Of a DNA stretch of 42,960 nucleotides, positions 34,147-42,906 are shown in pieces. Position numbers and translations under genes: made by a program. How positions within the stretch are numbered: the stretch's first letter is position 1; every line of letters begins with the position of its first letter. Source of the DNA: Leptolyngbya sp. FACHB-8 (lineage in GTDB: Bacteria > Cyanobacteriota > Cyanobacteriia > Elainellales > Elainellaceae); the NCBI RefSeq assembly GCF_014695575.1, contig NZ_JACJOO010000028.1, positions 1 to 42,960 of the forward strand, read 5' to 3'. A model generated the notes under the pieces. That model was not told the origin of the DNA, ran no database searches, and saw nothing but the letters and a program-made list of their open reading frames with translations.

Positions 34147-37119
34147 TTAGCTAATATTGCATTCTCGCAGGCGCTTCATAAGGTTGGCGAACATGTGGAT
34201 ATCAGCCCCACCGAAGCTGCGATCGCTTCCCACCGTTCCCACTTTCAGCGCAGCCACGGGCGAAAGTTGCCAGTACCAGCGGGCGGGCAAATGACCCATC
34301 ACCGCATCTGAGGAAAAGGTGAGGTCATCGTAATTGCGGAATAGGGGATAAAAGTTACCGGCCTTCCACATCCACTTGAGCCTTAGGGCTAGGTCAATGA
34401 TAAGTTGGCGATCGCCCTGCTTCGGGTTGCTCTGTACAAGGCCATGAAAAATCCGTTCTTGAGCGATGAATCCGAAGTGCCCATTGCTGTGCTTGTCCCA
34501 TAAGTGGCTGATGGTGGCTAGATCGGTGCAGGGGATCCGCAGCAGGGAGTCCGGACTGAGCCAGGCTTCTCGACTGCGATCGGTAGCCAGCAACATGACG
34601 CGGAAGGTTTCGCGATCGGCCTCACGCCACAGACTATCCCGCAGTAACTCCTGCAACACGCTGTATTCTACGTTGCGCTCAGAGCTGAGCGGGTCGGCCA
34701 TGAAGGCGGAAGCCGAGGATGCCGGAGGTGGGGTTCCATCCAGTTCAGCGGAATCTGGAGTGGACGTTGGGGGTGGTGGGCTGGAGTCGAGATTGGGATC
34801 TAGATCCTCCCCAAGCACGGGGTCAAAGGTCGTGTTAAGGGTTGGATCGAGATTTGGGTCAGGGACGGGGTTGAGATTCGGATCGATGATTGACTCAAGA
34901 TTGGGATGGAGGGTTGGGTCCAGATCTGAATCACCACTGAAATCAGAAATCGTCTCATAGGTAGCATTCACCTGATCCTCAATCTGCGTCATCTCCTCCT
35001 GCGTCAGATTGAGGGATTGGCCCAGTTCAAGCAGTTGGGAGCGCTGCTCATCAGAAAGGGGAAATTGCTGGCGAGTGGCATGGTTGTAAGCCCGCTGGTA
35101 TGTCAAGCGTGATTCAGCCTGACGCTCCAGGTCGGCCGCAATTTCGGCATCGACCTGTTGTTCAATCTGCCACACGTCCGTTTCCTTCAGCCCCAACTCA
35201 TGCCAGATCTGCTTGAGCTGCTCTTGAGCCGCCTCAGCAAGAGGACGCTCGACTGTGCGATAGTGCTGCTCATAACGGCTCTTGTTTTGAGCATAGGCGT
35301 GTCGCTGAGCTTCTGCCTGTAGCTTCAGATGCTCTAGAATTTTCGCGGCTTCTGCCTCTGAGAGCTGCAATTCTGTTTGAAGCCGTTTCAGGTCTTGCTG
35401 CTTGGCTTCACTCAAGGGGTACTCCTCCTGCAAGAGTCGGGCACATTCCTGCTGATAATAGGCCAGATTTCTTTGATGCTGTTGCCGCTGCGCTTGAATT
35501 TTTGCAGTGGCCTGCTCCTCTACCGTAGCAATATCTGCATCCGAAAGCTGGAGCTCCTGCTGCATTTGAGCCAGGCGATCGCGCTGGGGCTTCCGCAAGA
35601 CGGCTTCCTGGCTCACCAGCGTTGTGAATAACGCCTCATACTGAGATAGTCGGGCCTGCTTTTCGGCGAGATCTTGCTGCACTTGCTGATGAACGCGTTG
35701 GGCGATCGCCTCGGCATGCTCTGGCTGAATTTCCAGAGAACGCTGCAGCTTTTGCAGCCGCAACATGGTCACTTCGCTGGGTGGATCCTCGGCGCTCAAG
35801 GCCTGATACCAGGCTTGCTCCAATTGCTGAAGGTTCTGGTGATAGCGTTGGCGTTGCTTCTGGTTAGCGGCCAGAACTTGAGCCTCAATGGCTTGGGCCA
35901 CCTCATCAGGCAATTCCAGGCTGCGTTGTTGCTGACGCAACTTGAGTCGCTCCGGGGTGGGGAGGGGGTACTCAAAGGCGATCGCCTGACGAAACGCCTG
36001 CTCATAGCTGCTCTGGCGCTGCTGCTGGCGGGCGGCCTGCTCCATAAAAGGCTGCATAACGGCCTGCTGGATGGCATTCACTTCCGTATCTGACAGTTCC
36101 AACAAGGCCTGAAACTCTTCCAATTCGGCCTGTTGTCGGGGGCCAAGTGGATATTCTAGCTGTAGTGCTGCCGTCAAAGCCTGGCGATAACGCTGTAAAT
36201 CCTTGGCATGCTCCCGGAAAGGACGTAACACATCATCTTCAATGGCCTGAGCTTCTTCGACAGAAAGCCCCAGGCTGACTCGCCGTTTGTCTAAAATAGC
36301 CCGTCCTACTGGAGAAAACTGCCCTTTCTCGACCCGGCTTTCCACATGCTGACGGTACTCGTGGCGAGGGTCAAAATGGCGTACGCGTGCCAAATTGATG
36401 GCGCGATCTTCATCCCGCGTGACGATCAACTCGGGGTAACCTTCGGTTAGTAGTGGCTGTAATTGCTCCAGCACATACTCATGGAGCTCGTCTACAGAAA
36501 CCAGCTGGTCATGGTTGCGATCGGCTTTGCCCGTCGTAATGCCTTCTACCAGCAGATGGGTGTAGGGGGATAGTTCGTGGCTCTCAAACTGAGAGATGGG
36601 ATGGGAGGCTTCTGACCCCAGTAAAATGACACGTCCCTGTCCGCCCAACTGCCCCCGTAGGTTTAGCGAGCCGTTGTATACAGCGACTTCCATGGGATCA
36701 ACCCCCTGAAAACCGCAGTCCAGAATCATTACCTGCTGCCGTGCGGGACTGGTGGCCATAATGTCTTGCACGACCTGCGCCGGAATTGCGGTGGCTTTGA
36801 CCAGGTCACCGTCACTATTCTTGCGGGTGGACTGGGTCGTGAAATAGGCTTTGCCCTGGCGATCGCGCACCCCTCGCCCAGCAAACAACAGCAAGCCGAG
36901 ATCTTCTCGCCCTAATCTACGAAAGAACTCCTCGATCGCCTCTTCCATCGTCAGGCGATCGGGGTCTAAGAGGGGGATGGCGTGCTCAAACCCACCCATT
37001 TCTGGATGCAGCAAAACTTCTCTCACCGCCTCTACGTCATTTCGGGCGGTCAGAGAAGGCTCCAACATATTGGTGTTTTGGTAGCTGCCGACCCCGATCA
37101 ACAGGGCGTATTTCGCCAT
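34147..37119 (-). CDS. Caspase-fold pseudo-protease with repeats and a GUN4-like domain
   Basis: A 990-residue protein. Residues 1-245 are an orthocaspase-type p20-like domain, but both catalytic residues appear lost. The usual SGHGVRD histidine is Arg82 (FAGRGVRD), and the usual LDCCFSG cysteine position is Gly136 (LDCGFQG). An EF-hand-like loop DRNHDQLVSVDE (200-211) remains. Residues about 270-710 hold six or seven degenerate repeats of about 75 residues, with EYPL at the start and L-LS-x-x-x-x-IE at the end. A DPNLDPTLN-type linker follows (about 715-810). Residues 816-945 are GUN4-like (LWREADRETFRVML, WDKHSNGHFGF), the family that binds porphyrins. Non-proteolytic scaffold or sensor is inference. 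Confidence 0.88.
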   Translation of the reverse strand: MAKYALLIGVGSYQNTNMLEPSLTARNDVEAVREVLLHPEMGGFEHAIPLLDPDRLTMEEAIEEFFRRLGREDLGLLLFAGRGVRDRQGKAYFTTQSTRKNSDGDLVKATAIPAQVVQDIMATSPARQQVMILDCGFQGVDPMEVAVYNGSLNLRGQLGGQGRVILLGSEASHPISQFESHELSPYTHLLVEGITTGKADRNHDQLVSVDELHEYVLEQLQPLLTEGYPELIVTRDEDRAINLARVRHFDPRHEYRQHVESRVEKGQFSPVGRAILDKRRVSLGLSVEEAQAIEDDVLRPFREHAKDLQRYRQALTAALQLEYPLGPRQQAELEEFQALLELSDTEVNAIQQAVMQPFMEQAARQQQRQSSYEQAFRQAIAFEYPLPTPERLKLRQQQRSLELPDEVAQAIEAQVLAANQKQRQRYHQNLQQLEQAWYQALSAEDPPSEVTMLRLQKLQRSLEIQPEHAEAIAQRVHQQVQQDLAEKQARLSQYEALFTTLVSQEAVLRKPQRDRLAQMQQELQLSDADIATVEEQATAKIQAQRQQHQRNLAYYQQECARLLQEEYPLSEAKQQDLKRLQTELQLSEAEAAKILEHLKLQAEAQRHAYAQNKSRYEQHYRTVERPLAEAAQEQLKQIWHELGLKETDVWQIEQQVDAEIAADLERQAESRLTYQRAYNHATRQQFPLSDEQRSQLLELGQSLNLTQEEMTQIEDQVNATYETISDFSGDSDLDPTLHPNLESIIDPNLNPVPDPNLDPTLNTTFDPVLGEDLDPNLDSSPPPPTSTPDSAELDGTPPPASSASAFMADPLSSERNVEYSVLQELLRDSLWREADRETFRVMLLATDRSREAWLSPDSLLRIPCTDLATISHLWDKHSNGHFGFIAQERIFHGLVQSNPKQGDRQLIIDLALRLKWMWKAGNFYPLFRNYDDLTFSSDAVMGHLPARWYWQLSPVAALKVGTVGSDRSFGGADIHMFANLMKRLRECNIS

Positions 37120-37317
37120 TGAATAGAGCTAATTCAGGTAGTTGACCCGACTGGTGCACCTCTGGGGGGAGGGATAGTGATCCCATGGGGCGATCGCGGT
37201 GTGCCTGTTTCCCTTACTCTCAGAGTAATATGGGTTTTCTCAAATGAATACATCTTCTGCAAAGGAAGTGTCCCCAGCAGTATCCATCTGACTCCAATTG
37301 GCCACCCATTTTTAAGA

Positions 37318-37396
37318 TTTTCAGGACTTACGCATTTGTGTTGTGGGTGGTGTGCGAAGCACACCACCCACAACACAAATGCGTAAGTCCTGATTT
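37318..37396. mobile_element. Palindromic element, family P2 copy 3
   Basis: A 73-bp element (37321-37393), almost entirely one perfect palindrome. The ends TCAGGACTTACGCATTTG continue into a hairpin with the tip GTGTGCGAAGCACAC. TTT lies on both sides (37318-37320 and 37394-37396), consistent with a 3-bp duplication, though low complexity weakens that point. Confidence 0.75.
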
Positions 37397-37404
37397 TCCT
37401 TGCC

Positions 37405-37501
37405 ATATAGTGCTGTGCGGGTTGATTAAGTACGGTGGTGTGGGGCACGAAGTGCCCCACACCACCGTTGCTGTACTTAACGCACTCGCACGTTGCTATA
37501 T
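37405..37501. mobile_element. Palindromic element, family P6 copy 2 (ATATAG ends)
   Basis: A 97-bp element with ends ATATAGTGCTGTGCGGGTTG and, on the other strand, ATATAGCAACGTGCGAGTGC. The core hairpin GGTGGTGTGGGGCAC-GAA-GTGCCCCACACCACC is perfect. It is the uninterrupted relative of the host sequence at 23217-23450. The flanks are short and no target duplication is certain. Confidence 0.8.
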
Positions 37502-37515
37502 AGCAATGTGCCTGA

Positions 37516-39222
37516 TCAGATGACGGCCAGGGGAAGGCCAAAGGTTAGACGAATCTGTCCACTTTCGGTATTGGCGACCTGCCACTCTAGACGACTACCC
37601 ATCCGTTGCAAGACCAGATAGTCCATTTGCAGCAATTGACCGGGTGATAGGCTGGAGGGCGCTTGAAGAAGTTGATCGCGATTAGGCTGGGCGGTTAGTG
37701 GAATTCGATCCTGCTGCATCCAGTCCAGGGAGTCTTTCCAGGCTTCAGCCGGACGCGAATCTTCTACCCAAATTTGGGCTTGCTGATGGGGCGATACCGT
37801 GACCCCAAGCTTGATAGAACCACCATCCATGTGACTAATGGCGCTCTCTAGACGGTGAACTAGCACTTGCCGCAGCCAGTTGGGATCTGCTTGCACGTAA
37901 ACCTGGGGGTCGGGGAGCTGAATGTCTAGCCGCACGTTGCGATCGCGGGCATGAAGCTCATTGATTTCGTGCACCGTTTTCAACAACCCCGAGAGTTGAA
38001 CAGGCTGCATTTGAAGGGGCAGACTGCCTGTGCTGAACTTAGAGATACGAATCACTTCATCCAACAACGCCAACATTTTCATCCCAGAATCGTGAGCTTG
38101 TTTGACAAACCCCCGCTCCTCCTCAGGGCTATCGCACAGATCTCCCAGAATCAGTTGGTGCAAGCCGAGGATGCCGTTGAGGGGCGATCGCAACTCGTGG
38201 GCGGTTCGGGCCAGGAACCCGGCGTTGAAGCGTGCTGTCTCCTGAGCCATGTGATAGGCCAGGTCTGCATCGGAGAGCAGCGGATTTTTGGCCTCATCTG
38301 CGTTTTTAGGGGTGATACTCTCTAGCTTTTCCCAGGCGAGTTTGGCCGCTCCCACCATGCCGGCCTGGTTGCCCAATTCAGCCGTCACAATCTGCAGCCC
38401 TTCCCGAGAAGTCTCCAGAACCCGCTGGTTGATCTCATCCCAGAGTGTCGGCATGAAGAAGGGAGCACTGGCGCTGACGCCACCACCGAGAATCACGACT
38501 TCTGGGGTAAAGATGTAGATCAAATTGGAAATTCCGGCTCCCAGGTCGCAGCCATAGTTTTTCCAGAAGGCGATCGCGGTTTCATCTCCTGCTGCCGCTC
38601 GTTGCCCTAGCTCTGCAGGCTCCATTCCGGTGCGACGACGAATGGCCTGCACAGAAACCAGTTGTTCCAGGGAGCCATGATTACCACTGTTGCAGGTATC
38701 GCCAGACGGGTCGAGGGTAATTAACCCCAATTCTGCTGCGGTGCCGTGGCGTCCTGTAAACAGCTTGCCATTCAGGATGACGGCCCCGCCGACCCCGGTT
38801 CCCAGAGTCAGCAGAATGGCATCTCGATACTGTCGCCCGGCTCCCAACCAGACCTCTCCAATACCCGCACAGTTTGCATCGTTGGCTGCAACCACGGGCT
38901 TACCCGTTCGCTCCTCCAGCCAATCGGCGATGGGCACGTCTTTCCAGCCCAGGTTGATGGCAACGAGGGCGAGGCGTCCAGTCTCATCGACAGGGCCAGG
39001 CGTGCCAATGCCAATGGCCAGAGCTTGGTCATCGGGATCAAGAGTACGGATGGCGGCGGCGATCGCCTCTACAACGGCGTGAGGCTCCGCAGGTTGAGGA
39101 GTGGGTATCGTCAGGGAGTGTAAACATCGGCCTGCTGCATCAAACCGTCCTAGCTTGATAGCAGTGCCCCCTAAATCGACGCCAATGACCTGAGGGGAAT
39201 GGTTTGCGCTGTTTTTGTCCAA
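37516..39222 (-). CDS. ROK sugar kinase fused to a degenerate histidine-kinase module
   Basis: A 568-residue protein with a TTG start preceded by GAGG at 8 bases. Residues 10-300 are a ROK kinase: GVDLGGT, GTPGPVD, catalytic NDAN (Asp115), LTLGTGVGGAV. The usual E-x-G-H His is Leu167 (ELGL), and the zinc motif CxCGxxGCxE is reduced to CNSGNHGSLE. Residues 325-400 are a DHp/HisKA domain with H342 in AHELRSPLNG. The following ATPase domain is degenerate: the N-box Asn is replaced (LESA), and G-boxes are not recognised. It follows an OppC-type gene by 16 bases in the same direction, so the two are probably co-transcribed. The combination suggests a sugar-status sensor. Confidence 0.88.
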   Translation of the reverse strand: MDKNSANHSPQVIGVDLGGTAIKLGRFDAAGRCLHSLTIPTPQPAEPHAVVEAIAAAIRTLDPDDQALAIGIGTPGPVDETGRLALVAINLGWKDVPIADWLEERTGKPVVAANDANCAGIGEVWLGAGRQYRDAILLTLGTGVGGAVILNGKLFTGRHGTAAELGLITLDPSGDTCNSGNHGSLEQLVSVQAIRRRTGMEPAELGQRAAAGDETAIAFWKNYGCDLGAGISNLIYIFTPEVVILGGGVSASAPFFMPTLWDEINQRVLETSREGLQIVTAELGNQAGMVGAAKLAWEKLESITPKNADEAKNPLLSDADLAYHMAQETARFNAGFLARTAHELRSPLNGILGLHQLILGDLCDSPEEERGFVKQAHDSGMKMLALLDEVIRISKFSTGSLPLQMQPVQLSGLLKTVHEINELHARDRNVRLDIQLPDPQVYVQADPNWLRQVLVHRLESAISHMDGGSIKLGVTVSPHQQAQIWVEDSRPAEAWKDSLDWMQQDRIPLTAQPNRDQLLQAPSSLSPGQLLQMDYLVLQRMGSRLEWQVANTESGQIRLTFGLPLAVI

Positions 39223-39238
39223 GGTCTTTGCCTCAATA

Positions 39239-40120
39239 TCACTTCCAGTTTTCGCGCCGTAGCAACGGATTCATGAGTTCGTTCAACCCTTCACCTACCA
39301 GGGAAAGCCCTACCACTAACGTTGTCAGGGCCAAACCGGGAAATAATGCTGTCCACCAGATGCCTGTGGGTAATGCATCTAAAGCCTGGCGCAAATCCAG
39401 TCCCCACTCAGGGGTCTGGTCCGGTAATCCTAACCCCAAAAAGCCTAACCCTCCCAATGTGAGAGCGGCATCCGCAGCATTAAGGGTAAAGAGAACGGGC
39501 ACACTCTGAATCACATTGGCGAAAAGGTAGCGAGACATCACGCGCCAGGGCGAGGCTCCCATGGCCTGAGCCGCTTCTACAAAGAGTTCTGTTTTGACGC
39601 TGACTGTGTGATTTCGAACAACTCGGTAGTATTGCGGAACGTAGGCAATACTGAGAGCGATCGCTGCATTCAGTACCCCCCGTCCTACGACAAAAGCCAG
39701 GGTCACCGACAACAGCAAACCCGGCAAAGTGTAGATGGTGTCCATGAAGAAGAGTAGAACGCGATCTAATCGTCCTCCCAGATAGCCGCTCACCATCCCC
39801 AAGGGCACCCCGATCAACACACTCAAAGCGGTTGCCAGAACCACCACTTGTAAGGCAACTCTGGCCCCAAACAAGGTGCGAGAAAACACGTCATAGCCTT
39901 GGCGACTGGTGCCGAACCAGTACTGGCTGGAAGGAGGCACATGGATGGGATTGGTCAACGTCTCCAAAGGATTGCGTAGCCACCCCCAGGACTGCATAAC
40001 CGGGGTGAATAGGGCGATTAGGACAAAGACCAGAGTGATGCCAACCCCCAACCACATCATTTTCATCGATAGGCTGGGACGCTGGGCGAAGTTGAGAAAA
40101 CGAGGACGGGTCAGAGCCAT
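39239..40120 (-). CDS. ABC-transporter permease, OppC/DppC type
   Basis: The 293-residue protein is an inner-membrane permease of the peptide/nickel ABC family. It has an N-terminal membrane anchor (about 20-45), the conserved HVPPSSQYWFGTSRQGYDVFSR stretch, then five hydrophobic helices. The EAA-type loop is EAAQAMGASPWRVMSRYLFANV, which contacts the ATPase. The C-terminal WGLDLRQALDA block is standard. The binding protein, OppB and ATPases are not in the window, as is usual for scattered cyanobacterial subunits. It is divergent from the MarR-GNAT gene across a 105-base spacer. Confidence 0.9.
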   Translation of the reverse strand: MALTRPRFLNFAQRPSLSMKMMWLGVGITLVFVLIALFTPVMQSWGWLRNPLETLTNPIHVPPSSQYWFGTSRQGYDVFSRTLFGARVALQVVVLATALSVLIGVPLGMVSGYLGGRLDRVLLFFMDTIYTLPGLLLSVTLAFVVGRGVLNAAIALSIAYVPQYYRVVRNHTVSVKTELFVEAAQAMGASPWRVMSRYLFANVIQSVPVLFTLNAADAALTLGGLGFLGLGLPDQTPEWGLDLRQALDALPTGIWWTALFPGLALTTLVVGLSLVGEGLNELMNPLLRRENWK

Positions 40121-40195
40121 GATGCCGAGATTTCTGGTGTGTGAATCATTGTGTCATCTTTGTGCCTTTTGTACACTTCAAAGCCCTATTGAGCT

Positions 40196-40219
40196 AATTA
40201 TGTAACTAATTACGTAATT
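40196..40219 (+). promoter_or_regulatory. Tandem operator-like repeat upstream of MarR-GNAT
   Basis: Two adjacent 12-mers, AATTATGTAACT and AATTACGTAATT (the second perfectly palindromic), occupy 40196-40219. They end 6 bases before the ATG of the MarR-GNAT gene. MarR proteins bind short AT-rich palindromes, and their operators often overlap their own promoters. Autoregulation at this site is inference. Confidence 0.55.
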
Positions 40220-40225
40220 GGTTTT

Positions 40226-41179
40226 ATGGGTATAGATTTTTATCGTCGTGTCGGTAAGTTAGCTCTGGGTAGCCGTCTACGCCGCTTAGGGGATTGTTTG
40301 GCAGAAGATGCTACCCGGATCTATGGTTTGTATGACGTTCCTCTAGATCCCAAGTGGTTTCCGGTTTTCTATATTCTTTCCGAACAAGAAGCTTCGATTA
40401 CGGAAATTGCTCAGGCGATCGGCCACTCCCATCCTTCAGTGAGCCAAATTGTTAAAGAAATGAAGGTGAAAGGATTAGTGACGACGGGTAAAAGTACAGG
40501 GGATGCAAGGGTTAACGTAGTCAGGCTTTCGGAGCAAGGAAAGCAAGTTATTCCAAAGATTACGACGCAGTATCAGGATGTCACTCAGGCGGTTGAGGAG
40601 CTGTTATCTGAAGCTCAAAATGATCTGTGGAAAGCGATTGAGGAGGTTGAATTTTTGTTGGACAACAAGAGCTTTTTAGACCGGGTTCGACAAATTCGAA
40701 AGATACGTGAATCTGAAGCTATTAAGATTCTTGATTACACTCCAGACTATCAACAGAATTTTAAACAGTTGAATTGTGCGTGGATCGAGAAGTACTTCAT
40801 CCTGGAGGATGCAGACTATGAATCTCTGGATCATCCAGACAAGAAGATTCTGCAACCCGGTGGGCATATTTATTTGGCTCAATACAACGGTGAAATTGTA
40901 GGTACCTGTGCCTTGATCAAGATGACCGATGATACTTTTGAACTCGCAAAAATGGCCGTTTCAGAAGAGGCGCAGGGAAAAGGAATTGGTTGGCAATTGG
41001 GGCAAGCCGCTATTACTAAAGCTCGTGAACTAGGGGCTAAAACTCTTTATTTAGAAAGCAGCACAATTTTGGAACCCGCTATCAAGCTTTATCAGAAACT
41101 AGGCTTTCGAAAGGTGACAGGACGACCTACACCGTACAAGCGCTGCAATATTCAAATGGAGCTTTCATTGAAAGATTAA
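40226..41179 (+). CDS. MarR regulator fused to a GNAT acetyltransferase
   Basis: A 317-residue fusion. Residues 1-150 form a MarR-type winged-helix domain: SITEIAQAIGHSHPSVSQIVKEMKVKGLV is the recognition helix region, followed by the DARVNVVRLSEQGKQV wing. Residues about 165-315 are a GNAT domain, with HIYLAQYNGEIVGTCAL, the acetyl-CoA loop EAQGKGIGWQLGQAA and a C-terminal LYQKLGFRKVTG. The architecture is a known one in bacteria, joining DNA binding to acetylation of small molecules or proteins. The ATG has no Shine-Dalgarno site. A tandem AT-rich repeat lies just upstream. Confidence 0.9.
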   Translation: MGIDFYRRVGKLALGSRLRRLGDCLAEDATRIYGLYDVPLDPKWFPVFYILSEQEASITEIAQAIGHSHPSVSQIVKEMKVKGLVTTGKSTGDARVNVVRLSEQGKQVIPKITTQYQDVTQAVEELLSEAQNDLWKAIEEVEFLLDNKSFLDRVRQIRKIRESEAIKILDYTPDYQQNFKQLNCAWIEKYFILEDADYESLDHPDKKILQPGGHIYLAQYNGEIVGTCALIKMTDDTFELAKMAVSEEAQGKGIGWQLGQAAITKARELGAKTLYLESSTILEPAIKLYQKLGFRKVTGRPTPYKRCNIQMELSLKD

Positions 41180-41248
41180 TTGGGGGCAAATTTGGGTAGA
41201 TTGCGATCGCAATACCTATTCTGTTGCTGCCAATCCACACGATAAGAA

Positions 41249-41320
41249 ACAGGACTTCTGCATAATTGTTAGGTCGGGCTTATGATGCACACCTACCCAA
41301 CAGTTATGCAGAAGTTCTGA
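41249..41320. mobile_element. Palindromic element, family P2 copy 4 (diverged)
   Basis: The ends ACAGGACTTCTGCATAA and TTATGCAGAAGTTCTGA match the P2 ends with ACGC changed to CTGC. The middle pairs imperfectly (TGTTAGGT with ACCTACCC). It ends 4 bases from the stop of lpxD (minus strand) and so lies in its 3' UTR. No clear duplication is visible. Confidence 0.55.
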
Positions 41321-41324
41321 TTTG

Positions 41325-42362
41325 TTATTGTTGACGTTGAAGGCGGCGCAAGGTTTGCCGCATATCCGGAAGCTGCTTCCAAAGGGCAGCTATCTTGAAA
41401 AACTGCTTCAAGGGCATTGCAGGTGTGCCAAATACCACCGCTCCCGGTTCCAAATCAGCAGTAATACCGCTTTGTGCCCCCGCCTGTACCCCATCGCCAA
41501 TAGTGAGATGATCGGCCACTCCGACCTGACCACCCAGAATGACCCGACGACCTACCTTCACGGCTCCGGCAAGCCCTACCTGAGCTGCCAGGGCACAACC
41601 ATCACCAATGTCACAGCCATGAGCAATTTGCACCAAATTGTCGATTTTGGTGTTGCGTCCAATGTGGGTGCTACCAAGGGCTGGGCGATCGATCGCGGAA
41701 TTGCAACCTACCTCGACTCCATCCTCCAGCACCACAAAGCCGGACTGCTGCATCTTAAAGAAGCCGTCAGCTGTAGGCACAAAGCCAAACCCCTCAGAGC
41801 CGATCGCCGCGCCACTGTGAATTACACAATCCGCCCCAATCTGGCTGCGCTCGTGAATCACACAGTTGGCATGGAGCGTGGTGCGATCGTCCACAGTCAC
41901 CCCCGGATAAATCACCACATTGGGATGAATGCAGACCTCGTTACCAATGGTCACCCCGGCTTGAATGACCACATGGGCACCAATGGACACATTTGTACCC
42001 AATTGGGCCGATGGGTCAATGATGGCGCTGGGATGAATGCCAGGAGTTGGGCGGAAGGGTTGGTAGAAGCGGGCGATCGCCTGGGCAAACAGTAAGCGGG
42101 GTTGGGGGCTGGCGACCCAGGCCAGACCTTTCTCGTTCGCTAACGTCTGCAGCTCAACATTCAGGGGTAGCACCACGGCAACCGCTGACGTTCCTGCCAG
42201 CTTTTCTGCTGAGCGACTGCCGCCGTCAATGTAACTGATGGTGTTTGGCTGAACGGCAGAGATAGGAGAAACCCCGCTGATTTCTGGATCCAAATCAGGA
42301 TAAGTGTCCAGGCTGCTGGTTTTAACCGGGTTAAAAGAAGGAATCAGTTCGCTGAATTTCAT
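41325..42362 (-). CDS. lpxD: UDP-3-O-acylglucosamine N-acyltransferase (LpxD)
   Basis: The 345-residue protein has an N-terminal uridine-binding-like domain (1-105) and a long left-handed beta helix of hexapeptide repeats (about 108-320, such as IDPSAQLGTNVSIGAHVVIQAG). The catalytic His248 is in DNLVQIAHGC. LpxD adds the second acyl chain in lipid A synthesis, so the organism builds a lipopolysaccharide-like outer membrane. It lies 32 bases downstream of the Spx-like gene in the same direction, so co-transcription is possible. The start ATG lacks a strong ribosome site. No other lpx genes are in view. Confidence 0.93.
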   Translation of the reverse strand: MKFSELIPSFNPVKTSSLDTYPDLDPEISGVSPISAVQPNTISYIDGGSRSAEKLAGTSAVAVVLPLNVELQTLANEKGLAWVASPQPRLLFAQAIARFYQPFRPTPGIHPSAIIDPSAQLGTNVSIGAHVVIQAGVTIGNEVCIHPNVVIYPGVTVDDRTTLHANCVIHERSQIGADCVIHSGAAIGSEGFGFVPTADGFFKMQQSGFVVLEDGVEVGCNSAIDRPALGSTHIGRNTKIDNLVQIAHGCDIGDGCALAAQVGLAGAVKVGRRVILGGQVGVADHLTIGDGVQAGAQSGITADLEPGAVVFGTPAMPLKQFFKIAALWKQLPDMRQTLRRLQRQQ

Positions 42363-42394
42363 AGAGCTTGGTTGAAACGATGGTCGGGCTTTAC

Positions 42395-42754
42395 TCAGGA
42401 CAACCTGAGGCTCTGACGGAGCACATCATCCTTATCCTTAAATCCCACCAGTACGGCTGTGCCATCTTTCACAAACAACGGACGCTTCAACAACATGGCG
42501 TCATGGGTGAAGGCCTTGACCCATTCCTCATCGCTCCAGCTATCTCGCTCTGGGCCCAAAGCCCGGTAAGATTGCCCGGAAGTATTCCGCATAGGCTTTG
42601 CGCCCAACTCCTTTACCCAGCCCTCAATTTGGGATTTTTCGGGAGGCTGCTCCTTGGTGTTAATAAATTCGTACTCGATACCATTCGTGGCTAGCCACTG
42701 AAACGCTTTTTTGCAGGTACCGCAATTTGGAATACCGTAAACCTGAAGAGCCAT
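42395..42754 (-). CDS. Spx/ArsC-like thioredoxin-fold protein
   Basis: The 119-residue protein starts MALQVYGIPNCGTCKKAFQWLA, with a CxxC-type pair (C11 and C14) as in Spx/MgsR and YffB proteins. The block RPLFVKDGTAVLVGFK matches the ArsC-family C-terminus. A FINTKEQPP segment is also typical. True arsenate reductases need extra cysteines or arginines in other positions, so this is best called Spx/ArsC-related. A redox or regulatory role is inference. It precedes lpxD by 32 bases. Confidence 0.85.
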   Translation of the reverse strand: MALQVYGIPNCGTCKKAFQWLATNGIEYEFINTKEQPPEKSQIEGWVKELGAKPMRNTSGQSYRALGPERDSWSDEEWVKAFTHDAMLLKRPLFVKDGTAVLVGFKDKDDVLRQSLRLS

Positions 42755-42906
42755 GCGGGTTCTACCATCTCAACAGGGCTATTATCCTCTGAAATCTGTC
42801 GCTGTGCGAAGGAGTTTCACGTGCAAGTGCATCACGGAACGCTTCTAATACCAAACAAATATGAAGCTGCGCCAAACTAGAAGAGTCCTCTTTGAGGTGA
42901 TGGGCG

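Larger units (their letters stand above)
37120..37515. other. Spacer with two palindromic elements
   Basis: This 396-base spacer holds a P2 element (37321-37393) and, 11 bases further on, a P6 element (37405-37501). It also includes the promoter of the caspase-like gene on its left. Frames crossing the elements translate the palindromes and are not genes. Confidence 0.45.

Noticed and set aside
2360-38220. GCGATCGC sites as operators
   Set aside because: They occur everywhere, inside genes and in spacers, as expected for the HIP1 octamer common in cyanobacteria. No site-specific role was assigned.
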